Counted from the first letter of the stretch, positions 18,320-27,106 are shown. The stretch is DNA of 64,000 nucleotides from Faucicola osloensis_D (GCA_020041925.1 CP083409.1); one strand, 5' to 3'. Numbers and translations are program-made. Notes: generated by a model not told the origin, from the sequence alone.

Positions 18320-19738
18320 ATGGCAGCGCAAACGCTTTATGATAAACTTTGGCAAGACCACTTAGTCAATCAACGAGACGACGGTTCTAGTCTTATCTAT
18401 ATCGACCGTCATTTATTACACGAAGTCACGAGCCCACAAGCATTTGAAGGCTTGTCATTGGCAAATCGTGACCCTTGGCGTTTGTCAGCAAACGTCGCCA
18501 CTCCTGACCATAATGTCCCGACGGTGGCGAGCGAACGTAAAGAAGGGGTGGCAGGCATTAAAGATGACGTCTCTCGCCTGCAAGTAGCCACACTCGATGA
18601 AAACTGTGCCAAATTTAACATCACGGAATTTACCATCAATGACGTGCGCCAAGGCATTGTGCATGTGGTAGGTCCAGAACAAGGTTTAGTGTTACCTGGG
18701 ATGACCGTGGTGTGTGGCGACTCACATACCGCAACCCATGGTGCATTAGGCTGTCTTGCCCACGGCATCGGTACCAGTGAAGTTGAGCATGTATTGGCAA
18801 CGCAGTGTCTTGTGCAAACCAAGATGAAAAATATGCTTATCAAAGTCGATGGTAAATTGGGTGAAGGTGTCACCCCAAAAGACGTGGTACTAGCGATTAT
18901 TGCAAAAATCGGCACCGCGGGCGGGACAGGCTACGCCATTGAATTTGCAGGCGATGTGTTCCGTGACATGAGCATGGAAGGACGTATGACCGTGTGTAAT
19001 ATGGCGATTGAAGCGGGCGCGCGCGTTGGTATGGTAGCCGTTGATGACACTACCATTGAATACGTCAAAGGTCGTCCCTATGCGCCTACCGGTGAAATGT
19101 GGGATAAAGCCGTGGCTTACTGGCAAACCCTACACTCAGATGCCGATGCGGTGTTTGATACCGTCATTGAGATGGCAGGCGCGGACATCGCACCCCAAGT
19201 ATCTTGGGGCACATCCCCTGAGATGGTGGTGGATATCAGCGCACACGTCCCTACCCTAGATGCGGCAAAAGATGACGTCCAAAAAGAGGCTTGGACACGC
19301 GCCTATGAGTATATGGGTTTGACGGCGGGTCAACCGGTCACTGACATCAAAGTCGATCGGGTGTTTATCGGCTCTTGTACCAACTCACGCATTGAAGATA
19401 TTCGCGCGGCGGCGGCTGTTATCAAAGGTCGCAGAGTCGCAGATAGCGTCAAAGAAGCGATTGTGGTAGCTGGTTCTGGGTTGGTTAAACAACAAGCAGA
19501 AAGCGAAGGCCTAGATAAAATCTTTACTGCAGCGGGTTTTGAATGGCGGGAGCCAGGCTGCTCGATGTGCCTCGCCATGAACGCGGATAAATTGCAGCCA
19601 AAAGAACATTGCGCCAGCACCTCCAATCGTAACTTTGAAGGTCGTCAAGGCAATGGCGGACGCACCCATTTGGTCAGCCCTGCGATGGCCGCCGCTGCCG
19701 CATTAGCCGGTCATTTTGTTGACGTGAGAAATTATTAA
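18320..19738 (+). CDS. leuC: 3-isopropylmalate dehydratase large subunit
   Basis: LeuC with LeuD isomerises 2-isopropylmalate to 3-isopropylmalate in leucine synthesis. The 472-residue protein has the aconitase-family [4Fe-4S] ligands: a Cys in GSCTNSRIED (near 353) and two in PGCSMC (near 413 and 416). The GDSHTATHGALG block is near 133-145. It is 9 bp upstream of leuD. Confidence 0.98.
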   Translation: MAAQTLYDKLWQDHLVNQRDDGSSLIYIDRHLLHEVTSPQAFEGLSLANRDPWRLSANVATPDHNVPTVASERKEGVAGIKDDVSRLQVATLDENCAKFNITEFTINDVRQGIVHVVGPEQGLVLPGMTVVCGDSHTATHGALGCLAHGIGTSEVEHVLATQCLVQTKMKNMLIKVDGKLGEGVTPKDVVLAIIAKIGTAGGTGYAIEFAGDVFRDMSMEGRMTVCNMAIEAGARVGMVAVDDTTIEYVKGRPYAPTGEMWDKAVAYWQTLHSDADAVFDTVIEMAGADIAPQVSWGTSPEMVVDISAHVPTLDAAKDDVQKEAWTRAYEYMGLTAGQPVTDIKVDRVFIGSCTNSRIEDIRAAAAVIKGRRVADSVKEAIVVAGSGLVKQQAESEGLDKIFTAAGFEWREPGCSMCLAMNADKLQPKEHCASTSNRNFEGRQGNGGRTHLVSPAMAAAAALAGHFVDVRNY

Positions 19739-19747
19739 GGTAGAACT

Positions 19748-20398
19748 ATGAAAAAATATACCCTTGAGCAGGGCATCGTCTGCCCACTAGACCGCTCAAA
19801 CGTGGACACTGACCAAATCATTCCAAAACAGTTTTTGAAATCTATCAAACGCACAGGGTTTGGTGCCAATTTATTTGATGAATGGCGTTATTTGGACGAA
19901 GGCTATCCTGGTCAAGACAATAGCAAACGCCCTATTAACCCTGATTTTATTTTGAATCAGCCCCGTTATCAAGGTGCTAACATTTTGCTTGCGCGTAAAA
20001 ACTTTGGCTGTGGTTCAAGCCGTGAGCATGCCCCTTGGGCGCTCGAAGAATACGGTTTTCGTACGGTGATTGCGCCAAGTTTTGCCGATATTTTCTACAA
20101 CAACTGCTTTAAAAACGGCATGTTGCCAGTGATTTTAAGTGAAGATGCAGTCAGTGAATTGTTTGCCGAATGTTTTGCCCAAGATGGCTATCAATTAACC
20201 GTGGATTTAGAAAAACAGCAAGTGATTTCACCCTCAGGTAAAAGCTATGCGTTTGACGTCGATGAATTCCGTAAGCACTGCCTGCTCAACGGTTTAGACG
20301 ATATTGGTCTGACATTACAGCAAGCTGATAGTATCAAAGCGTATGAAGAGAACGCCAAACAATCACGCCCTTGGGTATTTGGCACAGGCGCGGCTTAA
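19748..20398 (+). CDS. leuD: 3-isopropylmalate dehydratase small subunit
   Basis: LeuD supplies the swivel domain that binds substrate with LeuC. The 216-residue protein has the signature NFGCGSSREHAPWAL (about 82-96) and the PNDVDTDQIIP-type start (RSNVDTDQIIPKQFL, about 17-31). It is translated just after leuC. No strong terminator follows it, but a separate promoter precedes the next gene. Confidence 0.97.
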   Translation: MKKYTLEQGIVCPLDRSNVDTDQIIPKQFLKSIKRTGFGANLFDEWRYLDEGYPGQDNSKRPINPDFILNQPRYQGANILLARKNFGCGSSREHAPWALEEYGFRTVIAPSFADIFYNNCFKNGMLPVILSEDAVSELFAECFAQDGYQLTVDLEKQQVISPSGKSYAFDVDEFRKHCLLNGLDDIGLTLQQADSIKAYEENAKQSRPWVFGTGAA

Positions 20399-20521
20399 AG
20401 TGCTGCTTGGTTAGGTAAATTTACAATGTCAGTAGCGCTTCATCATTGATGATTTATCATTGAGAGCTTATCCATCATCTATCCCAATCTGCGTATAAGC
20501 CGCGTATAAAAAAGGCATTTT

Positions 20522-20550
20522 TTGACAAAGGTTGGGATATTGGTTATGTT
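20522..20550 (+). promoter_or_regulatory. Predicted promoter between leuD and the lipoprotein-leuB pair
   Basis: A perfect -35 TTGACA (20522-20527), a 17-bp spacer and TATGTT (20545-20550). It would start a transcript with a leader of about 130 nt before the lipoprotein gene. Confidence 0.55.
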
Positions 20551-20586
20551 AGTCACATTTTAGCGTGCCTATGACTGTGTTTAAAT

Positions 20587-20667
20587 CATGGCATCACCCG
20601 CCATGAAAATCATCGTCTAACTATGGCAGGCACCCTGTTACTGCAATTTTTTAATTGCTTTTTTTGA
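20587..20667 (+). promoter_or_regulatory. Leader with mini-ORFs and a terminator-like hairpin, candidate attenuator
   Basis: Two almost contiguous mini-ORFs occur: 20588-20620 (MASPAMKIIV) and 20623-20667 (MAGTLLLQFFNCFF). They contain Ile-Ile-Val and Leu-Leu-Leu (CTG TTA CTG) codons. A hairpin (CATGGC / GCCATG, 20587-20605) covers the first start. A 6-bp AT-rich hairpin (GCAATT / AATTGC, 20643-20658) with T7 lies 19 bp before the lipoprotein start. This resembles branched-chain amino acid attenuation, but neither mini-ORF has a good Shine-Dalgarno and the terminator stem is weak. Confidence 0.35.
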
Positions 20668-20685
20668 TTTGAGGGAATAACGACC

Positions 20686-21324
20686 ATGATGTTTACGAAG
20701 CGCTTTTTTCACTCTGACTGTTTGCCTGTTGTAGCCATTGCGATTTGTTCGGCAGTGGCGCTATCTGGCTGTCAATCAATGACAAAGCAGCCAAGCGCAC
20801 GTCCCAAAGCCCCAGTGGTAACAGCGCCGCAAGCGATTGCTGCAGGCAAAAGCACACTAAAATGTACCGGTATTTATGCTTGTGAAATCAATCGTATTGG
20901 CACGTTGTCAATTATCAATCAATCGACTCACACCCCTAGCGCTACACTTGGCAACCATAGCTCAGTGACTAGCCCAGTGACCGTCACCCCTTTGATGAGT
21001 AAGCCGCAGAGCAAGTCTACTATACCAAATTATTTGGTAAGTTTTCCCAGTGGTCAGCACATGGTTGCCACCCGTTTTTATTTGGATGAGGATTTGACGA
21101 CGGTTGAAAGTTTTAGTTTCATCCATCGTTTTGAAAGCGGTAAACGCTATGAGCTTAAAGCCTACCGCCAAATTCAAAAGACCGATTATAGTTTACTAGC
21201 ACAATCTGCCCCAACGCCACTGTGTATTGATTTGTATGAAAATGCCAAACTTACCAATCAATGGTGTAAAAAACCCAATCAGCAAGGTGCTCTATCGAAT
21301 GAATTTGTAAAAGTGGCTTTATAG
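20686..21324 (+). CDS. Putative lipoprotein of unknown function within the leu cluster
   Basis: This 212-residue protein has a lipobox LSGC at residues 26-29, a Pro/Ala/Ser-rich linker, and a mature domain with paired cysteines (CTGIYAC near 60-66, and C near 184 and 195) that could form disulphides. A GAGGG Shine-Dalgarno precedes the ATG at 20686; Met2 is an alternative start. No family is recognised. It separates leuD from leuB but nothing in the sequence ties it to leucine synthesis. Sharing a transcript with leuB is an inference from orientation and the absence of a terminator. Confidence 0.7.
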   Translation: MMFTKRFFHSDCLPVVAIAICSAVALSGCQSMTKQPSARPKAPVVTAPQAIAAGKSTLKCTGIYACEINRIGTLSIINQSTHTPSATLGNHSSVTSPVTVTPLMSKPQSKSTIPNYLVSFPSGQHMVATRFYLDEDLTTVESFSFIHRFESGKRYELKAYRQIQKTDYSLLAQSAPTPLCIDLYENAKLTNQWCKKPNQQGALSNEFVKVAL

Positions 21325-21468
21325 ATGTGCCTTAGAGCGTCACGCAAAAAGCGCCTCTCAAAAAAGCGTCATTCAATAACCCCTGATTCAATTATTTTTT
21401 AGAAACTAACAAAATTTTAAAAGCTGCGTTGTCAGCAAAAAGTTGTGTATTAACGTGAAGGAAGTAAC

Positions 21469-22539
21469 ATGACAAAACAAATCGCCGTATTACAAGGTGA
21501 TGGTATTGGTCCTGAAATCATTGGACAAGCTGTCAAAGTATTGGACAAATTAATCGAGCAAGGCTTAGACGCCGACTATGAGTATGGGCTGTTAGGTGGC
21601 TCAGCGTATGATGCGTATGGCTCACCCTATCCAGAAGCTACCCAAACCCTGTGCCGCAAGGCTGATGCGGTATTGCTCGGTGCTGTCGGCGGCCCACAGT
21701 ATGACAACCTTGAACGCTCAGTGCGCCCTGAGCGTGGATTACTGGCGATTCGTAAAGACTTAAATCTATTTGCCAATCTTCGCCCAGCCATTCTTTATCC
21801 AGAGCTTGCCAATGCCTCAACTTTAAAACCTGAGGTGGTATCTGGCTTAGATATTTTGATTGTCCGTGAGCTCACCGGTGATATTTATTTTGGTGAACCA
21901 CGCGGTATTCGCACGCTTGAAAACGGCGAGAAAGAAGGCTACAACACCATGAAATACAGCGAATCAGAAATTCGCCGTATTGCCAAAGTCGCTTTTGAAG
22001 CAGCGCAAAAACGCGGTAAAAAACTCTGCTCAGTTGATAAAGCCAACGTACTCGAGACCACAGAGTTTTGGAAGCAGATTTTCACCGAAGTCGCTGCCCA
22101 ATACCCAGATGTTGAATTGACTCACATGTATGTCGACAATGCAGCGATGCAGCTGGTCAAAGCCCCAAAACAGTTTGATGTGATTGCCACTGGCAATATT
22201 TTTGGCGATATTTTATCCGATCAAGCCTCGATGCTGACTGGCTCTATTGGTATGCTACCATCAGCAAGCTTAAATGACACAGGCAAAGGGCTATATGAAC
22301 CATCGCATGGCTCTGCCCCTGATATTGCAGGTCAAAATAAAGCCAACCCATTGGCAACCATTTTGTCATTGGCGATGCTGTTACGTTATAGCCTCAATGA
22401 TGAAGCCCGTGCCACACAAGTTGAGCAAGCAGTGCAAAAAGTATTACAGCAAGGGTTACGCACAGGCGATATCTTTGAACAAGGCACCACGCTGGTTTCT
22501 TGCTCAGACATGGGTGATGCGGTCATCGCTAACTTATAA
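21469..22539 (+). CDS. leuB: 3-isopropylmalate dehydrogenase
   Basis: LeuB oxidatively decarboxylates 3-isopropylmalate with NAD+. The 356-residue protein has the family start (AVLQGDGIGPEI), the substrate-binding Arg block (ERSVRPERGLLAIRK), YFGEPRG, and the metal/NAD block NIFGDILSDQASMLTGSIGMLPSA (about 244-267). A strong Shine-Dalgarno (GAAGGAAG) lies just upstream. It completes the leuC-leuD-leuB set; leuA is not in the window. Confidence 0.97.
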   Translation: MTKQIAVLQGDGIGPEIIGQAVKVLDKLIEQGLDADYEYGLLGGSAYDAYGSPYPEATQTLCRKADAVLLGAVGGPQYDNLERSVRPERGLLAIRKDLNLFANLRPAILYPELANASTLKPEVVSGLDILIVRELTGDIYFGEPRGIRTLENGEKEGYNTMKYSESEIRRIAKVAFEAAQKRGKKLCSVDKANVLETTEFWKQIFTEVAAQYPDVELTHMYVDNAAMQLVKAPKQFDVIATGNIFGDILSDQASMLTGSIGMLPSASLNDTGKGLYEPSHGSAPDIAGQNKANPLATILSLAMLLRYSLNDEARATQVEQAVQKVLQQGLRTGDIFEQGTTLVSCSDMGDAVIANL

Positions 22540-22673
22540 TCTTTGATTATCCTAGTTTTTATCGTGCGTTAAAGGTAGTGTTAGCCCGTCTAACCTGCCT
22601 TTTTTTACGACATTTTTGCCAACATTTTTTTGAAAAATTTGTAAAATCCTGCTTATCTTTAACCGAGTTTTGC

Positions 22674-22679
22674 TATAGT
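22674..22679 (+). promoter_or_regulatory. Extended -10 box upstream of the second YkuD gene
   Basis: TGCTATAGT contains a TGN extension next to TATAGT, about 80 bp upstream of the start. No good -35 was seen, as expected for an extended -10 promoter. Confidence 0.4.
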
Positions 22680-22754
22680 ATGCCATTATCGTTTCTCTGA
22701 AACCTCGATGACCTTTCATCCCATCCTCACTTGCTAAATTTTTCTTAAAATTCA

Positions 22755-24080
22755 ATGACTATGTCTTCTTATCATAAAATATTACCTTGCTTTACAAGTA
22801 TCTTGCTTGCTATCAGTTTATCTGCCTGTCAACAGTCACCCAATCAAGCGATGGATGCACCCACAGTTGCGACAGCAAGTACCACAGCTAGTACTGTAGC
22901 CAGTACAACCGCAAGTGTCGCTGCCTCTTCGCCTGCCCCAACGCTAAAAGCCAATGTCAGTCAACAGTTTATTGGCACAAGCTTGGTGCAGCAACGACTG
23001 AAACAAGCCTTGCCAGAGATTGCCTACACTACTGATAATTTACCGATGGTTGCCCAGCAAGTAAACCAAGTGAGTTGGTCACCCACAGGCGCTATTGAAT
23101 TAAAAGCTATGCCTGCCTCTGCGGTAGTCGCGTCACAAGCCGCATCAACCCCGCCTGCTTCAGCGACCCCATCTGTGACGGGTTTTCAATCAACTATTGA
23201 CTATGCTGCGCTCAAACAATCGGCTAATGACAATCCGTCATCCGTGGCTAACAAAGACGCGTTACCATCAAAACAAGTATTCATTAAGCCTGATGAACTG
23301 CTGGTATTTAAGACCCAAGCACTGCTTAACTGGCATGGGCATAGTGTGGGTGCGCTGACAGGGATAATGAATAAAAATACCATCAAAGCGATGCAGATTT
23401 TTCAGCAAAAGCACAATCTGCCCGTAACCACCACGATGGATGAAGCCACCTGGGCGGCGTTAACCAGCAACGAGACGTTAAATAAGCAGCCGATTTTTAT
23501 CAATTATCAGCTAACGCGCGATGATTTGGTGATTACCAAAGCGCCTAAAGACATGCAATACAAATCGGCGCGTGAAGCGGTAGCTGAAAAATTCCATATG
23601 AGCCAAAAATTGGTAAGTCGATTAAACCCCACCACGCCACTCAAAGCGGGTAACATTATCACTGTCTACAATCCTTATCAGCCCAATATGACGGAAGTGA
23701 CCAAGGTTGTGAGCGATAAAAAGAAAAACATTCTATACGCCTATGCTGCTAGTGGTGAGCTCGTTGCAAGCTACCCAACAACCGTGGGTTCCAACTACAC
23801 CCCCTCACCGTCTGGCAGTTTAAAAGTTAAAAATCGGGTATTAAACCCCACCTATAATACTGATTTTTCTTCCAAAGAAAAGTGGCTACCACCAGGACCC
23901 AACAACCCTGTGGGGCGCGCTTGGATTGGACTTTCAAAAAGAAGCTTTGGCATTCATGGCTCGCCTGAGCCTGAGTTAATCAGCGCACAAAAATCACACG
24001 GTTGTGTGCGTTTGACCAATTGGGATGCGCTAAGTCTGTATGGTACGATAGCTGATGGGGCGGATGTGGTATTTGAATAA
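22755..24080 (+). CDS. L,D-transpeptidase (YkuD) lipoprotein
   Basis: This 441-residue protein has a lipobox LSAC at residues 22-25, so it is probably anchored in a membrane facing the periplasm. A Ser/Thr/Ala-rich linker is followed by a PG_binding_1-like domain (about 180-240), a LysM-like segment (REAVAEKFHMSQKLVSRLN, about 274-292), and a YkuD domain with GIHGSP (His about 401) and SHGCVRL (catalytic Cys about 417). The domain order is the same as in the protein at 3195-4667, which is soluble instead of lipidated. Start at 22755 or Met3. Confidence 0.9.
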   Translation: MTMSSYHKILPCFTSILLAISLSACQQSPNQAMDAPTVATASTTASTVASTTASVAASSPAPTLKANVSQQFIGTSLVQQRLKQALPEIAYTTDNLPMVAQQVNQVSWSPTGAIELKAMPASAVVASQAASTPPASATPSVTGFQSTIDYAALKQSANDNPSSVANKDALPSKQVFIKPDELLVFKTQALLNWHGHSVGALTGIMNKNTIKAMQIFQQKHNLPVTTTMDEATWAALTSNETLNKQPIFINYQLTRDDLVITKAPKDMQYKSAREAVAEKFHMSQKLVSRLNPTTPLKAGNIITVYNPYQPNMTEVTKVVSDKKKNILYAYAASGELVASYPTTVGSNYTPSPSGSLKVKNRVLNPTYNTDFSSKEKWLPPGPNNPVGRAWIGLSKRSFGIHGSPEPELISAQKSHGCVRLTNWDALSLYGTIADGADVVFE

Positions 24081-24104
24081 GTTTATATTGTATAGGCTTC
24101 AACT

Positions 24105-24129
24105 AAACACCCCAAAATCTGGGGTGTTT
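24105..24129. terminator. Hairpin between convergent genes
   Basis: A 10-bp stem (AAACACCCCA / TGGGGTGTTT) with a 5-nt loop lies between the YkuD gene and the small gene at 24135-24359. It lacks a long T tract, so termination is likely but not certain. Confidence 0.55.
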
Positions 24130-24134
24130 GGTTA

Positions 24135-24359
24135 TTACGATTCTTGTCGCCAAACTTGTTTTCGCAAATCCTGCTTGGTCTGCCTGCGTTGTTTTTTGCG
24201 GGCGATTTCGACATCGTCTTTTTCATGCAGTCCGCCTTTTTGCAAAAGCGGATTTAACGCCAAGTAATTACGGGGTTTAACAGCCAAATTGGATTGAGCG
24301 ATTGACGGATTTTTCTCCAATCGCTCACCCAATTTGATTAATTGTTTTTGGTTTTTCAT
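24135..24359 (-). CDS. Small basic protein of unknown function, coupled to rtcB
   Basis: This 74-residue protein is rich in Lys, Arg and Gln, with a basic C-terminal stretch (ARKKQRRQTKQDLRKQ, about 53-68) that could bind RNA or DNA. Its ATG lies 3 bp after the rtcB stop and its Shine-Dalgarno (AAGGATAA) overlaps the end of rtcB, which implies translational coupling. No family is recognised. A role alongside the RNA ligase is an inference from position alone. Confidence 0.65.
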   Translation of the reverse strand: MKNQKQLIKLGERLEKNPSIAQSNLAVKPRNYLALNPLLQKGGLHEKDDVEIARKKQRRQTKQDLRKQVWRQES

Positions 24360-24362
24360 AGT

Positions 24363-25568
24363 TTATCCTTTAATACACATGACTTGTTTAAGCGTATGCA
24401 CGACTTCGACAAGCGCCGACTGATTCGCCATTACCGCATCAATATCTTTATACGCCTCTGGAATTTCATCCATCACGCCCTTGTCTTTACGGCACTCCAC
24501 GCCCGCCGTCTGTGCTCTTAGGTCATCAAGGTTAAAATGCCGAATCGCTTTGCCACGGCTCATGCGTCGCCCTGCCCCATGCGAACAGGAACACAGCGAC
24601 TCGCTATTGCCTTTGCCTTTGACGATATAGGATTTTGCCCCCATCGAGCCAGGTATAATACCAAGCTCACCCTCGAAAGCAGAAATTGCCCCTTTACGGG
24701 TGACGTACACATCCTCACCATAGTGGTGTTCTTGGCTGACATAATTGTGATGGCAATTAATCGCCTCGCGAGTCAAGGTAAAATGCGGTAACTCACGCTG
24801 TAGCACACTGACAATGAGTCGCATCATCTCGCGGCGATTTTCCAACGCATAATCCTGCCCCCATTGCACTGCCTCGAGGTAATCGTCGAAACTATGGGAG
24901 CCTTGGGCAAAATACGCCAAATCACGGTCAGGCACATGCCCAAAGCGGCTTTGCTGTTCTTTTTTGGCAAAGGTAATAAAATACTCACCAATACAGTTGC
25001 CAATGCCGCGACTGCCCGAATGCAGCATCACCCAGATATCCTCATTTTCATCGATACACAGCTCAATAAAATGATTGCCACCGCCCAGCGTACCGAGCTG
25101 TTTTGCCCAAGTTCGCTCAAAGTTGCGCAGCATTTTGAGCAGCCCCTTGTGCTTATCGGTGATGCGCTTTAAGCGTTTGGCAAGCGGGTCAAGCGTAGTC
25201 ATTTTCACCGTAATGGCTTGGTGCTGGTTAAAACCGACAGGAACTTTGGCTTCAATCGCTGTACGGATTTTAGCCAGGTTATCGGGCAATTGGTGGGCTT
25301 TGAGCGACAGTCGCACCGCGTTCATGCCGCAGCCGATATCCACACCCACCGCCGCAGGGATAATCGCGTCTTTAGTCGGAATCACACTACCCACAGTCGC
25401 ACCCTTGCCCACATGCACATCAGGCATCACTGCAATGTGATGATGTACAAATTCAAGCTGGGCAAGATTACGTAACTGCTGGATGGCTTCTTGTTCAATA
25501 TCTTTGGTAAATACTTTGACAGGTACGCCATGTTGCGCAGATTTATTTAATACTAATTGAATACTCAT
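24363..25568 (-). CDS. rtcB: RNA-splicing ligase RtcB
   Basis: RtcB joins RNA 2',3'-cyclic phosphate or 3'-phosphate ends to 5'-OH ends using GTP and Mn2+, in tRNA and rRNA repair. The 401-residue product has metal ligands in VGVDIGCGMNA (Asp77 and Cys80), the GGGNHFIE and HSGSRGIGN blocks, and the guanylated His in CSCSHGAGRRMSRG. I chose the ATG at 25568; an upstream GTG at 25598 would add 10 residues. The closest relative recalled is E. coli RtcB. Neither rtcA nor an RtcR activator is present. Confidence 0.95.
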   Translation of the reverse strand: MSIQLVLNKSAQHGVPVKVFTKDIEQEAIQQLRNLAQLEFVHHHIAVMPDVHVGKGATVGSVIPTKDAIIPAAVGVDIGCGMNAVRLSLKAHQLPDNLAKIRTAIEAKVPVGFNQHQAITVKMTTLDPLAKRLKRITDKHKGLLKMLRNFERTWAKQLGTLGGGNHFIELCIDENEDIWVMLHSGSRGIGNCIGEYFITFAKKEQQSRFGHVPDRDLAYFAQGSHSFDDYLEAVQWGQDYALENRREMMRLIVSVLQRELPHFTLTREAINCHHNYVSQEHHYGEDVYVTRKGAISAFEGELGIIPGSMGAKSYIVKGKGNSESLCSCSHGAGRRMSRGKAIRHFNLDDLRAQTAGVECRKDKGVMDEIPEAYKDIDAVMANQSALVEVVHTLKQVMCIKG

Positions 25569-26022
25569 ATATTTTTTCTGTTTGAATGCTAAATTCACAC
25601 GCCCTTAACATTTTTAGCGTAGCAAATTTAGACCAATAAATGATAATTAAAATTTTTTGAAATAACTTTAATAAGTAAATTTAAACAATAAGACGCCATC
25701 CAATCGTTTAACATGACTGGCAAACAAGACTGACACACATAAATGCGTTTGAAAAACTAACTGCTCTGAAAAAGTCTGTTGTCGCAAGGTGCGTTTTAGC
25801 TATCTGACGATTTCTGTGACATGTAAAAATAGGGACATGGGAAAATAGGGAAATTTTAGACAACAAAAAACCCAAATTATTACCATCACAATAAACACAA
25901 TCAAAAGCCAATATTCGCTTTATTCTCAGTCAGTTACTATTGATGGTGATGCTTTGGGTTTGATAAATCAAAATCGGTAGTAGAGCGTATGGCATATACG
26001 CTGTTACAAAACCAAATTTTAA

Positions 26023-26097
26023 TTAGTTAAAACAGACGGCAGACACATCAACAGTGTTGTTTAGACGTTTTACGTTGTGAGTAAGTACGGACATCAT
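26023..26097 (-). CDS. Possible 23-24 codon small protein with a strong ribosome binding site
   Basis: A minus-strand ORF opens with two consecutive ATGs (26097 and 26094) and ends with TAA at 26023; the product is MSVLTHNVKRLNNTVDVSAV plus CFN if the second ATG is used. The sequence AAAAGGAGA at 26101-26109 places GGAG 7 nt before the second ATG, one of the best Shine-Dalgarno sites in the window. A perfect hairpin (25984-26002) lies about 20 bp beyond the stop. It may be a small protein or a leader peptide; rtcB starts 455 bp further on. Confidence 0.4.
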   Translation of the reverse strand: MMSVLTHNVKRLNNTVDVSAVCFN

Positions 26098-26272
26098 GTG
26101 TCTCCTTTTCCCCTTTTGCTAGGGTGGCGGTTTTGGCGATGGTACTAACATCAGAATGCCAAAACAAAACTGAAATAAAAGTTTGGGTGCATTCACAGTT
26201 TGATATATTATCAAAACTAATGAATAATCGGCATACTATAAAACTTTATTTGTCGATATGCAAATTTTTTTA

Positions 26273-26304
26273 TAAAAAAACCAGCGACAGGGGTCACTGG
26301 TTGT
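26273..26304 (-). terminator. Probable terminator of the LysM/BON gene
   Basis: On the minus strand a stem around AACCAGTGA / TCGCTGGTT with one mismatch is followed by T7, about 20 bp after the stop codon. Confidence 0.65.
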
Positions 26305-26325
26305 TTATCAGGCTTTTGGTAAAAA

Positions 26326-26835
26326 TTAAGCTGGAATACGAAGCACTTGACCTGGATAGATTTTGTTTGGGTCAGATAATAATGGTTTGTTGGCTTCAAA
26401 GATTTTATTGTATTGGTTGGTATCGCCATACACTTCTTTTGAAATTTTTGACAGCGTATCGCCTGACTTGACCGTGTACATACGAGATTCTGGCTCTTGC
26501 GTCGCAACCGTGATATTGTCTTCCACTTGTGCAACATACTGTACATTACCTGCCGCTAAAATGGCTTTCTCGCGCTCTGCTTGGTTAGCAGCAGAACCAT
26601 TAATGATTACTTTGTCATTATTACCGTCATAGTTGACTGATAGATTGTCAATTTTGGCATTTTGTTGGATGCGCTGAATCAATAAGTTCGCAATCTCTTG
26701 GGCAGATGGCTCAGTAGAGGCGGCAGGCGCTGCGGTTGGTGCGACGTTTGATGCAGGTGTCGATGCTGGCGCAGCGTCTTTGTTACGATGAAAGATTTTA
26801 TCACCGATGTCTTTTGCAAAACTAAATAGTCCCAT
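26326..26835 (-). CDS. BON and LysM domain protein (YgaU/Kbp type)
   Basis: The 169-residue protein has a BON domain (about 48-105) and a C-terminal LysM domain (about 118-167, YTVKSGDTLSKISKEVYGD and the PNKIYPGQVLRIP end). This is the layout of E. coli YgaU/Kbp, a cytoplasmic potassium-sensing protein. There is no signal peptide; the N-terminus MGLFSFAKDIGDKIF is amphipathic as in Kbp. An Ala/Pro/Ser linker precedes the BON domain. Potassium binding is inferred from family knowledge. Confidence 0.85.
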   Translation of the reverse strand: MGLFSFAKDIGDKIFHRNKDAAPASTPASNVAPTAAPAASTEPSAQEIANLLIQRIQQNAKIDNLSVNYDGNNDKVIINGSAANQAEREKAILAAGNVQYVAQVEDNITVATQEPESRMYTVKSGDTLSKISKEVYGDTNQYNKIFEANKPLLSDPNKIYPGQVLRIPA

Positions 26836-27106
26836 TTGTTTTTCCTTATGTTGTAATATTTTAATGTGCGATTTTTAATGTCTGGTTTGTTGAAACTCCT
26901 AAATGACCGTTTCAATACCTCAAATGACTAGAACGACCTCAAATCACTACAACGATAATTGTGTTAATGATGGGGTTATTCTAGTTGCCCTCTAGATTAG
27001 CAAAAACTTAAATCGATGAGCATAAGTATTTAGTAAAGGAATGTTACTGATTGCAAGTAGTCTTTTCATTTATTTATTACGCCAATTTTCTATGCCATTT
27101 ATTCCT

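Larger units (their letters stand above)
25569..26325. other. Long intergenic region upstream of rtcB
   Basis: These about 760 bp are AT-rich. They contain the mini-ORF at 26023-26094 (listed separately), a perfect 7-bp hairpin (AGCGTAT / ATACGCT, 25984-26002), and the terminator of the LysM/BON gene (26273-26304). Two longer frames (25708-25911 minus and 26124-26471 plus) have no ribosome binding site or recognisable product. Confidence 0.5.

Noticed and set aside
25708..25911. 67-codon minus-strand frame upstream of rtcB
   Set aside because: No ribosome binding site, Cys/Phe-rich composition typical of random AT-rich sequence.
26124..26471. 115-codon plus-strand frame overlapping the end of the LysM/BON gene
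   Set aside because: It runs opposite a well-supported gene and its terminator, with no start signal.
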